A stretch of DNA of 64,000 nucleotides from Paralvinella palmiformis (lineage: Eukaryota > Annelida > Polychaeta > Terebellida > Alvinellidae): positions 189,501 through 253,500 of the forward strand of contig JAODUP010000834.1 in assembly GCA_025642065.1 (NCBI GenBank), given 5' to 3'. Position 1 is the first letter of the stretch. Every line of letters starts with the position of its first letter. Position numbers and translations under genes: made by a program. The notes under the pieces were generated by a model, which was not told the origin of the DNA, did not search any database, and worked only from the letters and a program-made list of their open reading frames with translations. Shown one piece after another: positions 12,117 through 23,964 of this stretch.

Positions 12117-13310
12117 TTATTGGGCAATGAACTTTTGTATTCCCGTGACAAACTCGTCCTGAGACAGTTGACCACTGTGGTCTTTGTCAAACGACTTCAT
12201 GAGAAACTGAAAACAAACCATACCAATAATTATTTAAGACGATCACACCATTTAAACATTAACAACCAATATGACACCATTGAAACATTGGAAGCTATCT
12301 ACCTGCTATTTAACTTGTAGTTAATAATAATAATAATTAACGTCAACCCACAGATGAGTCCACCTAATCTAGCCATGTGGTCAACAATGTATAATGATTT
12401 TGTAAAAAGAAGATAAACCAAGCACCAGGTAAAATGCACAAATAAGCCCTTTTACGTGTTTATCGTTTGATGTTTCTTGTATAACGACTAGAAACATTAC
12501 GCCAACCAAAAAAACTAGTAGTAATAATAATAAGTTGTAATACTGAAACTGAAGTCTTTCTTGGCACAGTGCCCAAATGTCATCACACGGGATGTTTTCT
12601 ATTGCCGCTAAATGTTCTACATATTTTAGCCGATTTAAAATCAAACTATGTCTTATTTGTATCGTCATGTATTGAATTAAACCAGCACATCCTATAAATG
12701 CAGCGATCTCTTAATATCGTTTATAGCGTCCCCTCCCCCCAAACCCAGAGTGCGAGAACTCGGAACCCGGCAAAATGTATTGGATTAACATAGCTAGCCT
12801 TTGCGAGGCCCTACATGGCTACAAACGCCCGGCTCATTTATGTTGGACCCTGGTAGTTTGCCGCACAAAGGACGGGCCTGATTGCATAAGCTACAAAATA
12901 CGTTCAAAATATCACAACAGCAAAAACTTCAACCCATTATGATTATAAAGCACACCGAAAACCTCGTTTAAATTTAACCATTGCTGTTTTACGGCAACTT
13001 TTGTGTGCCAATGGTAGGACGAATGGGCCAAACGACGACCTACAAAGATAATAAGGCGACGTGAAAGATGAAACATCCGTCAGACATAACTTCGCCGGTG
13101 CTTTACCAGTCATGCCTTTGGGACGCCTCGAAAAAGCTCGTTTACAAACGCGAACGATGTACTTACTTCAGCGGCACTTTTCGCCTTGTCTGCGTCGTCC
13201 TTGAAGAGCTTAGTCAACACGGTGACTAGTTCCTTGTTGGACACTTGTCCGCTGTTGTCGGCATCAAATGCCTTGAACACTGCGATGATGTCTTCCTTCG
13301 TGTAACTCAT
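12117..13310 (-). CDS. Small two-EF-hand calcium-binding protein, copy 2 (77 aa, 2 exons)
   Basis: On the minus strand exon 1 is 13310-13167 (48 codons, donor GTAAGT) and exon 2 is 12206-12117 (29 codons plus TAA), preceded by a TTTTCAG acceptor. The intron is phase 0 and holds a worn SINE. The 77-residue product has two canonical EF-hand loops, at residues 16-27 (Asp, Asp, Ser, Gly, Val, Glu) and 55-66 (Asp, Asp, Ser, Gly, Leu, Glu). It has no signal peptide or transmembrane segment, so it is presumably a cytosolic calcium-binding protein. Exon 2 is short and easy to miss: it lies antisense to longer chance frames. Of the three copies this one has the two best-preserved loops. Family membership is clear from the loops and shared intron position; specific function is not known. 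Confidence 0.87.
12981..13115 (-). mobile_element. Diverged tRNA-derived SINE in the intron of EF-hand gene 2
   Basis: GCTGTTTTACGGCAACTTTT, GAATGGGCCAAACGACGACC and GATGAAACATCCGTCAGACA match the inverted body of family 1. The head is worn away. Confidence 0.6.
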
Positions 13311-13412
13311 GTTTAAGGTTTTGGCGCGAAATCGGTCGGACCAGGCAATCAGTTGTCAGAAACGAGCTGTCAGTAGGCTATCGTCTGCTGCGGGATGGCC
13401 AGACGATCGCTC

Positions 13413-13420
13413 TATTTATA
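13413..13420 (-). promoter_or_regulatory. TATA box of EF-hand gene 2
   Basis: Read on the minus strand this is TATAAATA, about 105 nt before the ATG at 13310. It fits a start near 13385 and a 5'UTR of about 75 nt. Confidence 0.6.
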
Positions 13421-14640
13421 CACTCCCGCCGACAGACCTCCAGCCGAGTCGGCCTTAAAGGCGTGGTAGCGCGGCGTTCATCCATTAGAAATATTTGAAA
13501 AGGGAGACCCCCACCTAGCCCAAACCACATCGGTTCTCCTTGAAATGCGACAGCTACAAGTGTTTCCGGGACATTCGCCTGATACCACATTATCTTGTAT
13601 CAGATAAGGCAGCCAGTCGCCGGTACTTTTCCACTGCAGCCACTTTATTTCTTCGCGCCATTAGGCACGATTCGGGGATGTCACTTCGACCTGTGTGGAT
13701 AGGGACGACCAAGGGACAGATGTTTATATCTGGCCATGTACGTAGATGCGTCCTGTTTTGGTTGTATATTTCCATGGGTAAATCGTCAATGCACCCAATA
13801 CAGGTTCGGATATCTCTTCTGATTTATAAAAATTTGTTGTAATAAATATTTGAATTGAGCGAACGACCCGATTGATTTGTATCGGGGGATGACCGGTCAG
13901 GATGTCCCCGTAACTTTAAGTGTGAAGATTCACACAAGACAGTTTACGTCGACAGACCATCTTTTACTAGGTATTACTACAACGCTACTTGACTGACCTG
14001 TCCAAATATGGTCTGGTCGGGCATAGGTACAAATGCTGGCCTGGCAATAAACACGTATTTCAGCCATAAATCTTTTGAATGATTGTATGGAGAATAATTT
14101 AATTCAGATATATTGTAAAAAGTAAGATTTTACAGATTTAACACCATGTGTGTTGGTTAGAAAGCTTTATAGATCCTCTATTTGTCATTTATTACTCATT
14201 AATCTGTGCGCGCGCGTGTGTGTGTGTGCGCGCGCCCGCGTATATGTATGTTATCCCAATAATAATTAAGAATGTTCTATAATTACAAGCTCTAGAAGTT
14301 CCCGAAATAAAGATACTCAGAATACCTGTAGCAGTACAAATAACATTTAAATACAATATTATTACTGGTTCATCCGCAGATTGATTTTAATTTCAGAAGT
14401 CATACAAACACTCACTTCGTGTATTGTAAAGTAGTTTAGCCCAGGTCGACCTATATAACTCCGTCTACTATATAGTAATATTATACTGTCTCGATTCAGC
14501 CTATCCACAACGTATACCTGATATAAGGCCAACAATTATTAATTCTACGTTGCCTTTCGAAAATTGACCGAGGCTGTGATATCCTGAAACGATATCTTGG
14601 GATTACAGGAGTAGCCACGTACGTAGGAGCGCAAGTTCTT

Positions 14641-14641
14641 T

Positions 14642-14676
<35 letters not shown>

Positions 14677-14684
14677 GGGGGGGG
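14641..14684. repeat. Compound (AC)n-(AG)n-(G)n
   Basis: About nine AC, seven AG and a run of nine G. Such polypurine tracts can form triplexes. Confidence 0.9.
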
Positions 14685-15500
14685 TTGTAGTGAGATTAAC
14701 TGTATAAACTAACCATTAAATTTATATTATCACGGTTGTTGTTTCAAATGTCTCTTTAATAAATTTAATAATAATAATAATAACAACAATAATAATATAT
14801 TGATTAATCTAAAGTATGAAACATGGTAAGGAAATCTGAACTGCTAGAGTTTACAACAAATCACCTTAACTGTGGTTTCCCTTATCTGGACAAGAATAAA
14901 AACCTATGTCTGTTAATAACAGCGGATCGTCTGCCCATAGACAGTGTGGCCTTGAGGAGAATCCAGAAGAAGTGCTCTAAAGTGAAGTAATATGCTGATA
15001 TGTTGTGAATATGATGTTCACATTATTCACTTATGACCAGTATTAAACTGATCAAAATATACATCTATGATCGTGTTTCACACACTTCTTATTATCGTCT
15101 CGCTCTCATTTATGCTGATGGCAGACTTCCAAGACTGATTTCGACGTCTGGCGCGATGCTGCCCCAGTTAAAGAAATAGTCCATGTCCTGTTCCAGATAA
15201 TCACTGAATTATATCGTCAAATAATCGAAACTTAGCTATAAAAATACCCATCAGCAACGTCGACAACATCAAAAATAATAATTACACGTTGGAAAATATG
15301 GAAAGCCTCAGGTGGAATTACAATTTTTTACCACTAAAGGAGAATACATGTACTCAATTTAATTTTTATGATTTATAACTATATAACCAGCCTTGTGATA
15401 TGTGAGGCGCATTTACATTTACAACTAAATCTGGAACGGTCACACAGAAAATATGTTTACTTGTGGGAACGGTGCCCGAAGTACGAAAGCCATTTCTGTC

Positions 15501-15501
<1 letters not shown>

Positions 15502-15530
<29 letters not shown>
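15502..15530. repeat. (AT)n microsatellite
   Basis: Uninterrupted AT dinucleotides followed by GGGGGG. Confidence 0.95.
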
Positions 15531-15531
<1 letters not shown>

Positions 15532-17334
15532 GGGGGTGAAATAAAAAAAATGATATTAGATTATCATGCCATGGTCGACTCATTAAACGCAAACATCACA
15601 TGTTTAAATTTTTATTTTGTTCGGTCTCAGAGCGAATAGTTCGAATTGTTAATATTGAACCATTAAAATTACCTGCATAACCATTACGTGTTTGATCAAA
15701 CGCGTGATAATATATCGAGATGGCACTTAGACATATGTAAATGGGTTCATTAAGCTCATTTACACATGCGTCCGAAACAGATAGGACGAGTAATCGAGTA
15801 GCAGAAATGTTGGGCGCGTTGGATGAAAAGCCACGAAATTTACCCAGAAGCTGTTAAATAGTCTAAAGTTAGCGTATTTTCAACTAAATGAAACGCGGCT
15901 AGAAAATGAAAGGAAATTTCCACTGCTAGGTTGACCATGTGACGCATTCAGCCATTTTAGCACATGTGGTGATTCCCACGTATGACATGACACGTGTAAC
16001 CACTGCCGTAATATCGCCCGCCTGTCATCATTTACGCTCGTTTTGTTTGTAGCCCGCGTGTCCAAGCAGACATACCTCAACATTCGCTACTTTAACTATG
16101 TTTATCGTAAAAGGTGGACGGGATTATTGATGAGGGAAATAGTATAGCCACTATTTTCGATAAACATCCTAAAATGTAAAATTAAAGTTCGATTTCAAAA
16201 TAGTGCGTGCTTCAGCAACAGGGTTAACCCCGCCATCGATTTTTTAAGGCCCATAATCAAGTCTAAACAGCATGGCAAACATGAGCTGAAAATAGACAGA
16301 AAAACTAGGCAAAGTAAAAGCAGACGATGCGGTAGTTTTCTAATGATATGTCATACGTGTTGTGAATGAATGGCGCTCGCGGTGTTGTGGCGGTAAATTA
16401 TGTTCTCCGTCGTAAAGAATGTCTGCTTTTCGTGTTTGATGAAGAGGTTCGTGGAGTAAAATGTGAAAGTAAATAAAAATGGCGAATCGAAATTGTAGTA
16501 TCAGTGATACATGCAGTAAAATTTGTTGGGTTAGTTCGTATATGAGTATAAATTACTCTGAAATATTCAATTCTTTATTGAAACTGTAAAAACCCACTGT
16601 GATGTTATTAAATGCTAGTAACAAAATAACATGCGGATATTTTAATTTAGGCCTTTGTAAGCAATCGGAAGCTATAAAAACATCCTTATCAATATTCGTT
16701 TCCGTTCGTGTTTATTCGGCAATTTCCGCTGGGCTGATTTGTGTATTGACGTCCCCAAAAGGTTCGTTTTGGTATGTTTTTTTCTCAGTTGTGTGTGCCA
16801 CGTTAACGCTCTCTGTGTGTCACTGAACATTCACCATACGTTAATATTGTATTTAGCCAGATGACAATCACTTCAAAGTATTTCGTGTAAATAAAAACTA
16901 ATTATGACGTTTATAGAAAACAATTTATGTATAATTTCAAAGATATAAGAATAGAATGACTATTCATGATAATAAAAGGCATTGTTACTGACATTGTTTG
17001 CTAGTGGCCACCAAAGCATTGCTTTATTAAAGCGATATGGTTCCAAAAATGATGGATGACCTCAAAGTAAATAATATTTTTATCATTTCAAAATACCAAA
17101 CACAGTACAGGTAATGCTAAATCGTATCCCACATTTATGATATGAATATCGTAATAAATATTCAATTGTAACATGAGGATGTGGCCATTAAATTGTAACT
17201 ATGTTCTATAATTTATTATTATTATGTGATCGACTATTATGACAGTGTGTATGTGTGCACACGCACGCGGTCATACACACACACTTGTCTAAGCATGAAC
17301 AGTCCAGAGTTTGAATTCACAATTCCTTATTACG

Positions 17335-17344
17335 CACGCGCACG

Positions 17345-17390
<46 letters not shown>

Positions 17391-17391
17391 A
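17335..17391. repeat. (AC)n-(AT)n microsatellite
   Basis: CA repeats pass directly into TA repeats. Confidence 0.95.
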
Positions 17392-17633
17392 ACAATGTTG
17401 TTTTGACCCTGTAACACAGGGGCTCCATACAGGATAGAACGGTGTGGATAAATATACGTCTGTATATTCCGTGTTTTCAGTCAGTACCATAGCTCTAGAG
17501 AGTAGAACATCATCAGCCCTTGGCAGTATATTTAAGTACACCTAGTAATGGTACTTACGGGGTATACGCCTTAATTTAGTTGACTAGCGTCCGACCCATA
17601 ACATCCTGTCCACTTCGGGCTGTATACTATTTG

Positions 17634-17637
<4 letters not shown>

Positions 17638-17690
<53 letters not shown>
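17638..17690. repeat. (AT)n-(GT)n microsatellite
   Basis: AT repeats pass into at least 13 GT repeats. Confidence 0.95.
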
Positions 17691-18112
17691 AAGCGACCAA
17701 GTATGTGTCCGTAGAAATTATTTTATTTATGGGTAGATAGAAACATAGTATTCAAGTACTGTATGTGGAAGACGTCCAATATCGTGCTGTACGTCAACAT
17801 TAGTATGATGTTGACACACAACGCGATATGGGTTGTGTGTCAACATCAGTGTGATGTCACAAACATACCCGGGGCGGTTATATTTTCAATTTTTACACAT
17901 TGCACCTAAATATTGTAATAATGTTTTAACTGTATCTATTTCTAGATAGGTTTGTCAGTTTATACATTTCTGATGCATGATGGGTTTTTTATTTAATCAT
18001 TGTCATAACTATATATAGGACCAATCAATCCAATTTGAGTTGTCATGTGACGACATGTTAGTGAAGTAAAACAATTATGGTTCATTTGATGTGAATCAGC
18101 TTCATTATTATT

Positions 18113-18149
18113 AATTATTACTATTATTATTATTATTATTATTATTATT
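18113..18149. repeat. (ATT)n microsatellite
   Basis: Trinucleotide ATT run about 120 bp before the minisatellite. Confidence 0.9.
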
Positions 18150-18270
18150 GTTATATAATTACCAATATAATAAATGAACGCTGAATAAATAAACTTGCTT
18201 GAACCGAACGTAATATAAAACTCAAAACCTTCACCGTGTCTATATTGTTTTTACTATTTTTACCATTATG

Positions 18271-18466
18271 AGGCCATATTTGTTAACATTGGCATACTGA
18301 AGGCCACATTTCTTAACACTGGCATACGGAAGGCCATATTTGCTAACATTAGCATAAAGAAGGCCATATTTGTTAACATTGGCATACTGAAGGCCATATT
18401 TGTTAACACTGGCATACGGAAGGCCATATTTGCTAACATTAGCATACTGAAGGCCATATTTGTTAT
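18271..18466 (+). repeat. 30-bp minisatellite with 90-bp higher-order period
   Basis: Six full units and one partial unit of AGGCCATATTTGTTAACATT plus a 10-bp variable end. Units 1 and 4 end GGCATACTGA, units 2 and 5 end GGCATACGGA, and units 3 and 6 carry GCTAACATTAGCATA, so the pattern is ABCABC. The reading frame through it (Met-Ala-Phe-Ser repeats) is an artefact. Confidence 0.9.
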
Positions 18467-18590
18467 TTTATATCGCTGATATATGGACAGACGAAATCTT
18501 CCGGGATACAAAGCCCACAAACACAGCTGCGGGCAGGATTCGAACCCACTACTTCGAGGTTTGAAAAGCGACATGGGAACTCCCGAAATC
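18466..18590 (-). mobile_element. Possible SINE remnant after the minisatellite
   Basis: CAGGATTCGAACCCACTACT is an inverted B-box-like motif. Similar sequence around GATTTGAACCCACAACGTGG at 41848 and ATATGAACCCACAACCGGC at 34930 suggests another dispersed tRNA-like family. Boundaries are unclear. Confidence 0.35.
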
Positions 18591-18780
18591 GACATAAAGT
18601 ACTCAACATTATATCCTATATTAGTATAGGTCTGATGGATAACATAGTTGATTGAAAGTTATCGTGTTAAATAGAGTTTTGTTTAGGCTGGTTGCTTAGC
18701 GACCAACTAATTTAACCTAACTTATACTGTTTTAATGCAACTGTTAGTTAGTCTAGTTGTCACACACACACACACACACC

Positions 18781-18963
18781 GGGCGCTTTCGTGGTCTAAT
18801 TGGTAGAGCGTTGGACCACAGATCACTACCATTTGAATTCGAATCTCGGCGTGGGCCTATCGGAAAGGTGTTTTATCTTTGAATTAGCTTCATTACCTTT
18901 TGGAGGTCGCTCGGCCCATTTAGCCTACCTTGTCCACAACAGTGGCAGTAAAACATCAATCAA
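18781..18963 (+). mobile_element. tRNA-derived SINE (family 1), full length
   Basis: It begins GGGCGCTTTCGTGGTCTAAT, giving an A box (TGGTCTAATTGG), followed by GGACCACAGATCACTACC and a B box (GAATTCGAATC). The conserved body is GGAGGTCGCTCGGCCCATTT, and the 3' end is GTAAAACATCAATCA. It lies between two (CA)n tracts. Confidence 0.8.
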
Positions 18964-19150
18964 CACACACACGCACGCACACACACACGAACGTGTTTAC
19001 ATCTGTCACATTATATAGCAGTGTTGTTTTCACACTGAGCTGGGGACGTACGTGTCTGGGTTAAACCCCATGATGTCTGGATCTGTGTGAGGTCATGTCT
19101 GATCGACCTAGTTCATATATTCCAGATGTGACCGACATCTCGGCTAAATG

Positions 19151-19222
19151 AAATATGTCTGATTGATTGACTGACAGATTGACTGACTGACTGACAGATT
19201 GACTGACTAACTAAACGATTGA
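19151..19222. repeat. (GACT)n-like tetranucleotide tract
   Basis: GATTGACTGACTGACAGATT-type units repeat with small changes. Confidence 0.8.
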
Positions 19223-19444
19223 CTCTACGAGCCATAGTGTGTTTGATCTTCCAATAATTCGGTGATATATCTGTGGATAATTTTAATATTTAGTAATCAT
19301 GATGTATCACAACCTGGTCATAAATAACTAGTCACATAACCCCAAAATGTCTATATTGAGGTTGAATTAGTTGTGTTTGTTTGTACATACATGCATGTGT
19401 GCGTGGGTGTGCATGCCTGTGTGTGTTTGTGAGTTTTAGGACAT

Positions 19445-19491
<47 letters not shown>
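19445..19491. repeat. (AT)n microsatellite
   Basis: Two AT runs with one AAA interruption, followed by a (GAT)n stretch. Confidence 0.95.
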
Positions 19492-19611
19492 GGATGATGA
19501 TGGTGATGATTATGATGATGATACTGGCTCAGAACATCAAAACCTAAAAATCTAGACATACATGGACTTAAACATGCGAAAAAATGCAGCTAGATCTCTC
19601 TCTCTCTTTAT

Positions 19612-19761
19612 GATGAAGATGATGATGATGATTGATGTTTTACGGCCACTTTTGTGCACAAGGTATGCTAAATGGACCGAGCGACCTCCAAAGGTAATGA
19701 AGCGAAGTCAAAGATGTAACACCCTTCAGATATACCCACACCGAGATTCGAACGCAGAGGC

Positions 19762-19764
<3 letters not shown>
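19612..19764 (-). mobile_element. tRNA-derived SINE (family 1), head cut off by an (AT)n tract
   Basis: The (GAT)n tail, TTTTACGGCCACTTTTGTGC, the body and an inverted B box (GATTCGAACGCAG) are present. The A-box half is missing: the sequence passes directly into a (TA)n run at 19765. Confidence 0.75.

Positions 19765-19800
<36 letters not shown>
19764..19800. repeat. (AT)n microsatellite at a broken SINE
   Basis: It begins exactly where SINE 19612-19764 loses its head. Confidence 0.95.
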
Positions 19801-19804
<4 letters not shown>

Positions 19805-20217
19805 AAATAAGTCTGGACTAATCCGCTTTTTAAAGCTACATACTGAAAGCGTACCATTTCACACCACAGCTCACACCAAGCAACACGTCTCCCAGGAGTT
19901 CGATGATAACTGAATACGTGTACTGCGACCAGTACATGTTTTGTTGACGAAAATCGTCCTATTTAACGCAATATTAACAGCGGTGCGTATTGCGGTCACG
20001 TCTAATTCCACATTACGGCCAGTATGTTGAACTTCGTACCGACCTAGTTTTCCTCCCCTAGCTGTGAAACAGACACTCTCAAATTAGTTTTATGACGTGA
20101 GAGTTGATTGGTTGCCCAATTGGATAAATTGCCGGATAAGATAAACTTTTTATGTTTGATTTACTTGCCGGTTTTAATTACGCGTGAAAATGTGAAACGT
20201 AAGTGTTGCCAGTTTAC

Positions 20218-20385
20218 GAACAACTTTGTGCCCATGGTGAGCTATTATGGGGCGAGTGACCAGTGATGGCAATGCGACGAGGTGACAGATGAAACATGCT
20301 TCAGACACAGCCAGACCGGTATGCGAACTCGGAAGGTTGATTTCTGTAGTGAATCGCGGTACCAGTTAGATCATCGACATGCCTT
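20218..20385 (-). mobile_element. Diverged tRNA-derived SINE (family 1)
   Basis: Older reverse-complement copy: AACTTTGTGCCCATGGTGAG, GGGGCGAGTGACC, GATGAAACATGCTTCAGACA, then CCAGTTAGATCATCGACATG at the head. Confidence 0.6.
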
Positions 20386-20867
20386 TTATCAGTTACACGT
20401 AGGTTGATAAAGACATTTGATTAGTTGTATAGTTGTTATTTTAACTTGATTGTCGACATTCTTTTTCGTGAGATTTAAAAGAAATGATACATTTTTGTTT
20501 TATTATGTGACGGCCAGTACTTACTGATGGTCATAACATAGCGGTCATAAAGGTGAAGTTAATATAAATGTTGTAACTCACACGCACGCACGCGTACATC
20601 CACGCACGCACGCGGACACACCAGGACAAGTTTCGGACGCCCACACCGTTGATAAATTGTTCATCTTTGTAAGACACTAAGACAATATTTCAATATTTTT
20701 CATCTCATCAAATATTTTCAGTTTTTCATTCTGATCACAGTTTGACGTATTAAAGCCATTGAGATATGTTGTGATAAAATTTAAATTATTACTCGTATTA
20801 GATTATATTATCATTAATTTGATATTGGATGCATGATTCTCTGTGCATGTGCCTTATTATACACAGC

Positions 20868-20940
20868 TAAAACACACGCGCGCGCACACACACACACCAC
20901 ACACACGCATGCACAGCCAGAGAGAGAGAGAGAGAGAGAG
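20868..20940. repeat. Compound (AC/GC)n-(AG)n
   Basis: ACGCGCGCGCACAC, CA repeats and then nine AG. Confidence 0.9.
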
Positions 20941-20944
20941 ACTG

Positions 20945-21976
20945 GTGAGACCTTACACATGTCTCAGCAAGAAAAATGGCCACTCTGGATTCAGTCCCCT
21001 GAAGAAACGTCCAGAGTTTGAATTCACGGTTCGAGATTCTCTGTGCCTTATTATACACGGCTAAAACATACACACTGGTTGGAGAAGACATCTATGACAG
21101 TAGTAAGCATTAAATCTAATTAGTTAAAGATAATGCTCCTCACCATATAAATATATATTTATTATTATTTACAGTTCATAGTCTTAATTTATGATAACTT
21201 CTCTATAATAACAGAGGGATAATAAATAAAACGATAATGTATAATAATTTTATATAATTTCCACTATAAATCGGTGTTATGAGCAACATTGGCTACATTA
21301 CTGAAAACGTATAAAGACATTTTAGAATTAAATTGTTTAGGGATATAATTAATAAGTAAACCGATATTCTGACAGAGGGGGGATGTTCCGTGTATATTTT
21401 GTTGTTTGTAAATGTCCATATATTGTAGCCTTTAAATTACATCATCAATAAAAGTTTGGGGAGGAGACATTCAACAGATTCTTCAATTTTCCAAGTCACG
21501 TATTTGTCTCCGATTACAGTGCTAATTAGAACGACTCCGAACACAATTAGTTTATAAAGTTTGACATTCTAGGTCATGATATCAATTCTGTTCACTTTTC
21601 GCGGGAAATGGTAACAGATAAACTTAATCCCTGACCCCTTCTGTTTGTCTCAAAGATTTGATTCGCTTTTCCTGTGATAGACATATTGTTGCAGTTGAAC
21701 CTAACAGAATAATAATTTGTATTAATATATAACTCGGGTTAGCAGTACACGGGTAGAAATACTAATTTGATTAACACCTGATTAATTTCGATCACCTCCA
21801 GAAACTGGACATTTTGAATTGAGTTTGCTTGTATTTATTGCATTAACACTATTTGCGATTAAGCAAAATCTCTCATATCTCGGCACATCAAACATATATA
21901 GAAGTTGTCAGGATTTCGCTAGTCCACCATTCTCGTTTGTGGCGCTTATTGCGTAAAACACGCCTTTATAGCTATG

Positions 21977-22023
<47 letters not shown>

Positions 22024-22900
22024 ACACATATTGAAGGCCTGTTTCCCAATTTAATGAACTAAAATTGTCATATGGTACATTATTAAAAATGATTATTATG
22101 GAATAAATATTACTATGGAATAAAAGACAGAAATAATGCAATGCACGTTTCGCCATCATAGTTATCCTGCAAATTAAAGACAATTTAGCATTTATCAGTG
22201 CATAAACAGGCCTTCAATGTGTGTTTTTATATAAATAAATTCAGTGCAGAAATTTTAATTATTTGATAACCGATAGTTATTTCCAGAGATATCTAATTTT
22301 ATGTAATATGATTTCTACACAAAAAAATGGTAGACCGTCGTTTATTTATTTTGGAATTTCTTTCACTGCAATAATTTGTTATGTGGTCGATTCGACATTT
22401 AACACAAAGGACCGTTCATTTTTTATTTCCACGCTTCTATTATTCTAAATTCACATCCTGCTTTGTTAAGCGTCTAGAATTATTTGTCATAACATGATTT
22501 TTATTATTGTATAAGCAGCTGCTATCCGACTATTGTCCAGGATGTCAGATATCTGTCGTGTAGATTTCAGATTGGAAATAACAGCTAGATACTCCCGTCT
22601 TCACTATATATTATTTGTTTTGGTATTCACATTATAGATTTAGGTAGTTTATGACAGTTCAGTGGGTTTTAAGCAGTGTTAGTGTATGCAGTGTGTTAGT
22701 ATATGCATTGTACTGTTCTTCTATATTCATTCCCTTATATATGTTGATGCATGTTATTCTGGTTTATTAGAGTACGCCATGACGGCCCAATACCTCTGAC
22801 TTCAGCACTTGAGGGCTCTGTTAGGGTTGCCTCATCCTTAGTCCATATCAGTCTCGTTGACCAGTCCAGTTTGGGTATCCCTAACATAAGGCAAAGCTTC
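20945..22900. other. Intergenic AT-rich DNA
   Basis: Only microsatellites are recognised. Reading frames here are short and overlap simple repeats. Confidence 0.5.
21979..22022. repeat. (AT)n-(GT)n microsatellite
   Basis: AT repeats followed by six GT. Confidence 0.95.
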
Positions 22901-22924
22901 TGCTGACATAGCTCTCTCGGTCAC

Positions 22925-23126
22925 GGGGGCGCCTCCGTGGTCTAGCGGTAGCGTGCTGGACCACAGATCACTACCACCCGTGTTCGAATTCCGGCGTGGG
23001 CATATCTGAAGGTTGTTTCGTCTTTCACTTCGTCTCATTACCTTTGGAAGTCGCTCGGCCCATTTAGCCTACCTTGTGTACAAAAGTGGCCGTAAAACAT
23101 CAATCATCATCATCATCATCATCATC
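22925..23126 (+). mobile_element. tRNA-derived SINE (family 1), best-preserved copy
   Basis: Head GGCGCCTCCGTGGTCTAGCG, B box GTGTTCGAATTCC, body GTCGCTCGGCCCATTTAGCC, end GGCCGTAAAACATCAATC and a (ATC)n tail of about 25 bp. This is the clearest template of the family in the window. Confidence 0.85.
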
Positions 23127-23764
23127 TCTCGGTCACGCAGACATCCAAACCCACTCACCATGTCAAGGAATGAACTATGATGGGGAAATATGTATTCTAG
23201 TATTTCTGTCTTTTATTCCCATCATTATTTTTAACTATTGTACCATGTGACAATTTTAGTGTGTTGAATTTGGGAAAAGGGGTAGATAATTATGATGCGA
23301 CCCGACTACGTGGCCAAAACGGTATAGACTGTCTTGTTCACAGTCTGGAATCGACTGGTACCGTTTAACAGCGCTGTTGTTGGTTTTTGTTTGTTTATTG
23401 AAAGGTGAAAAAAACTAAATTTTATAATGTGTCTGAAAACCATTTTAGATATTCGATTTTTCTCGTGCGAATTTGGAATTCCATGAGAGCTTGATCTTAG
23501 CCAGATGGTTAAGAAGAAAGGTTATTTTTAATCCTATTCGAGAATCGAGTTAGGATTAATAATAAAAATAACTACTCATTGAAAATATCATTATTGTAAT
23601 TAAGTAATAATGCTAACGTTAATTAACATAATAGATTTCAGTAGTTTGTTGAAGTGCGACATTTGATGAAATAGTTAGAGTCGAAAATAATGTCCGAGCT
23701 ACTTTGGACGTTATTTTGAATTTTAATAATATGGAAGCTTTAAATAACTACACATACATATTTA

Positions 23765-23767
<3 letters not shown>

Positions 23768-23796
<29 letters not shown>
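23768..23796. repeat. (AT)n just upstream of EF-hand gene 3
   Basis: About 75 bp upstream of the TATA-like box, hence within the proximal promoter region. Confidence 0.95.
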
Positions 23797-23803
<7 letters not shown>

Positions 23804-23869
23804 ATATAGCGTTTGAAAAGAATTCAAAAACAAATATTCGAAACTTTCACTGGTCATCAACAGCCCGCC

Positions 23870-23876
23870 ATAAATA
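23870..23876 (+). promoter_or_regulatory. TATA-like box of EF-hand gene 3
   Basis: ATAAATA lies 95 nt before the ATG at 23965 and about 75 bp after a (AT)n tract. It implies a start near 23900 and a 5'UTR of about 65 nt. Confidence 0.5.
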
Positions 23877-23964
23877 CGCGTTTGTCATTCAAGCAGACGA
23901 TCCTTGAAGCGAGCGTATGTAATTCAGAGTGAGAACATAGAACGCCGACAGACAAAATATCAAC

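Larger units (their letters stand above)
13860..18110. other. Intergenic DNA between EF-hand gene 2 and the minisatellite
   Basis: Contains microsatellites, an alternating GC/GT tract at 14207-14240 and a (AAT)n stretch at 14765-14798. No gene, SINE or LINE was recognised apart from these. Confidence 0.5.

Noticed and set aside
12381..12668. 95-codon minus-strand frame with two apparent membrane helices inside the intron of EF-hand gene 2
   Set aside because: Part of the hydrophobic stretch is a (TAA)n-type low-complexity tract. There is no homology and it lies within the intron of a better-supported gene on the same strand.
18266..18595. 109-codon frame with Met-Ala-Phe-Ser-Met-Pro repeats
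   Set aside because: It is the translation of the 30-bp minisatellite, whose unit is a multiple of three, and of an adjacent SINE-like segment.
18800..19018. 72-codon frame starting in a tRNA-like sequence
   Set aside because: It is an intact SINE, not a coding sequence. The tRNA-like head is also not a functional tRNA: it has no complete cloverleaf with matching acceptor stem.
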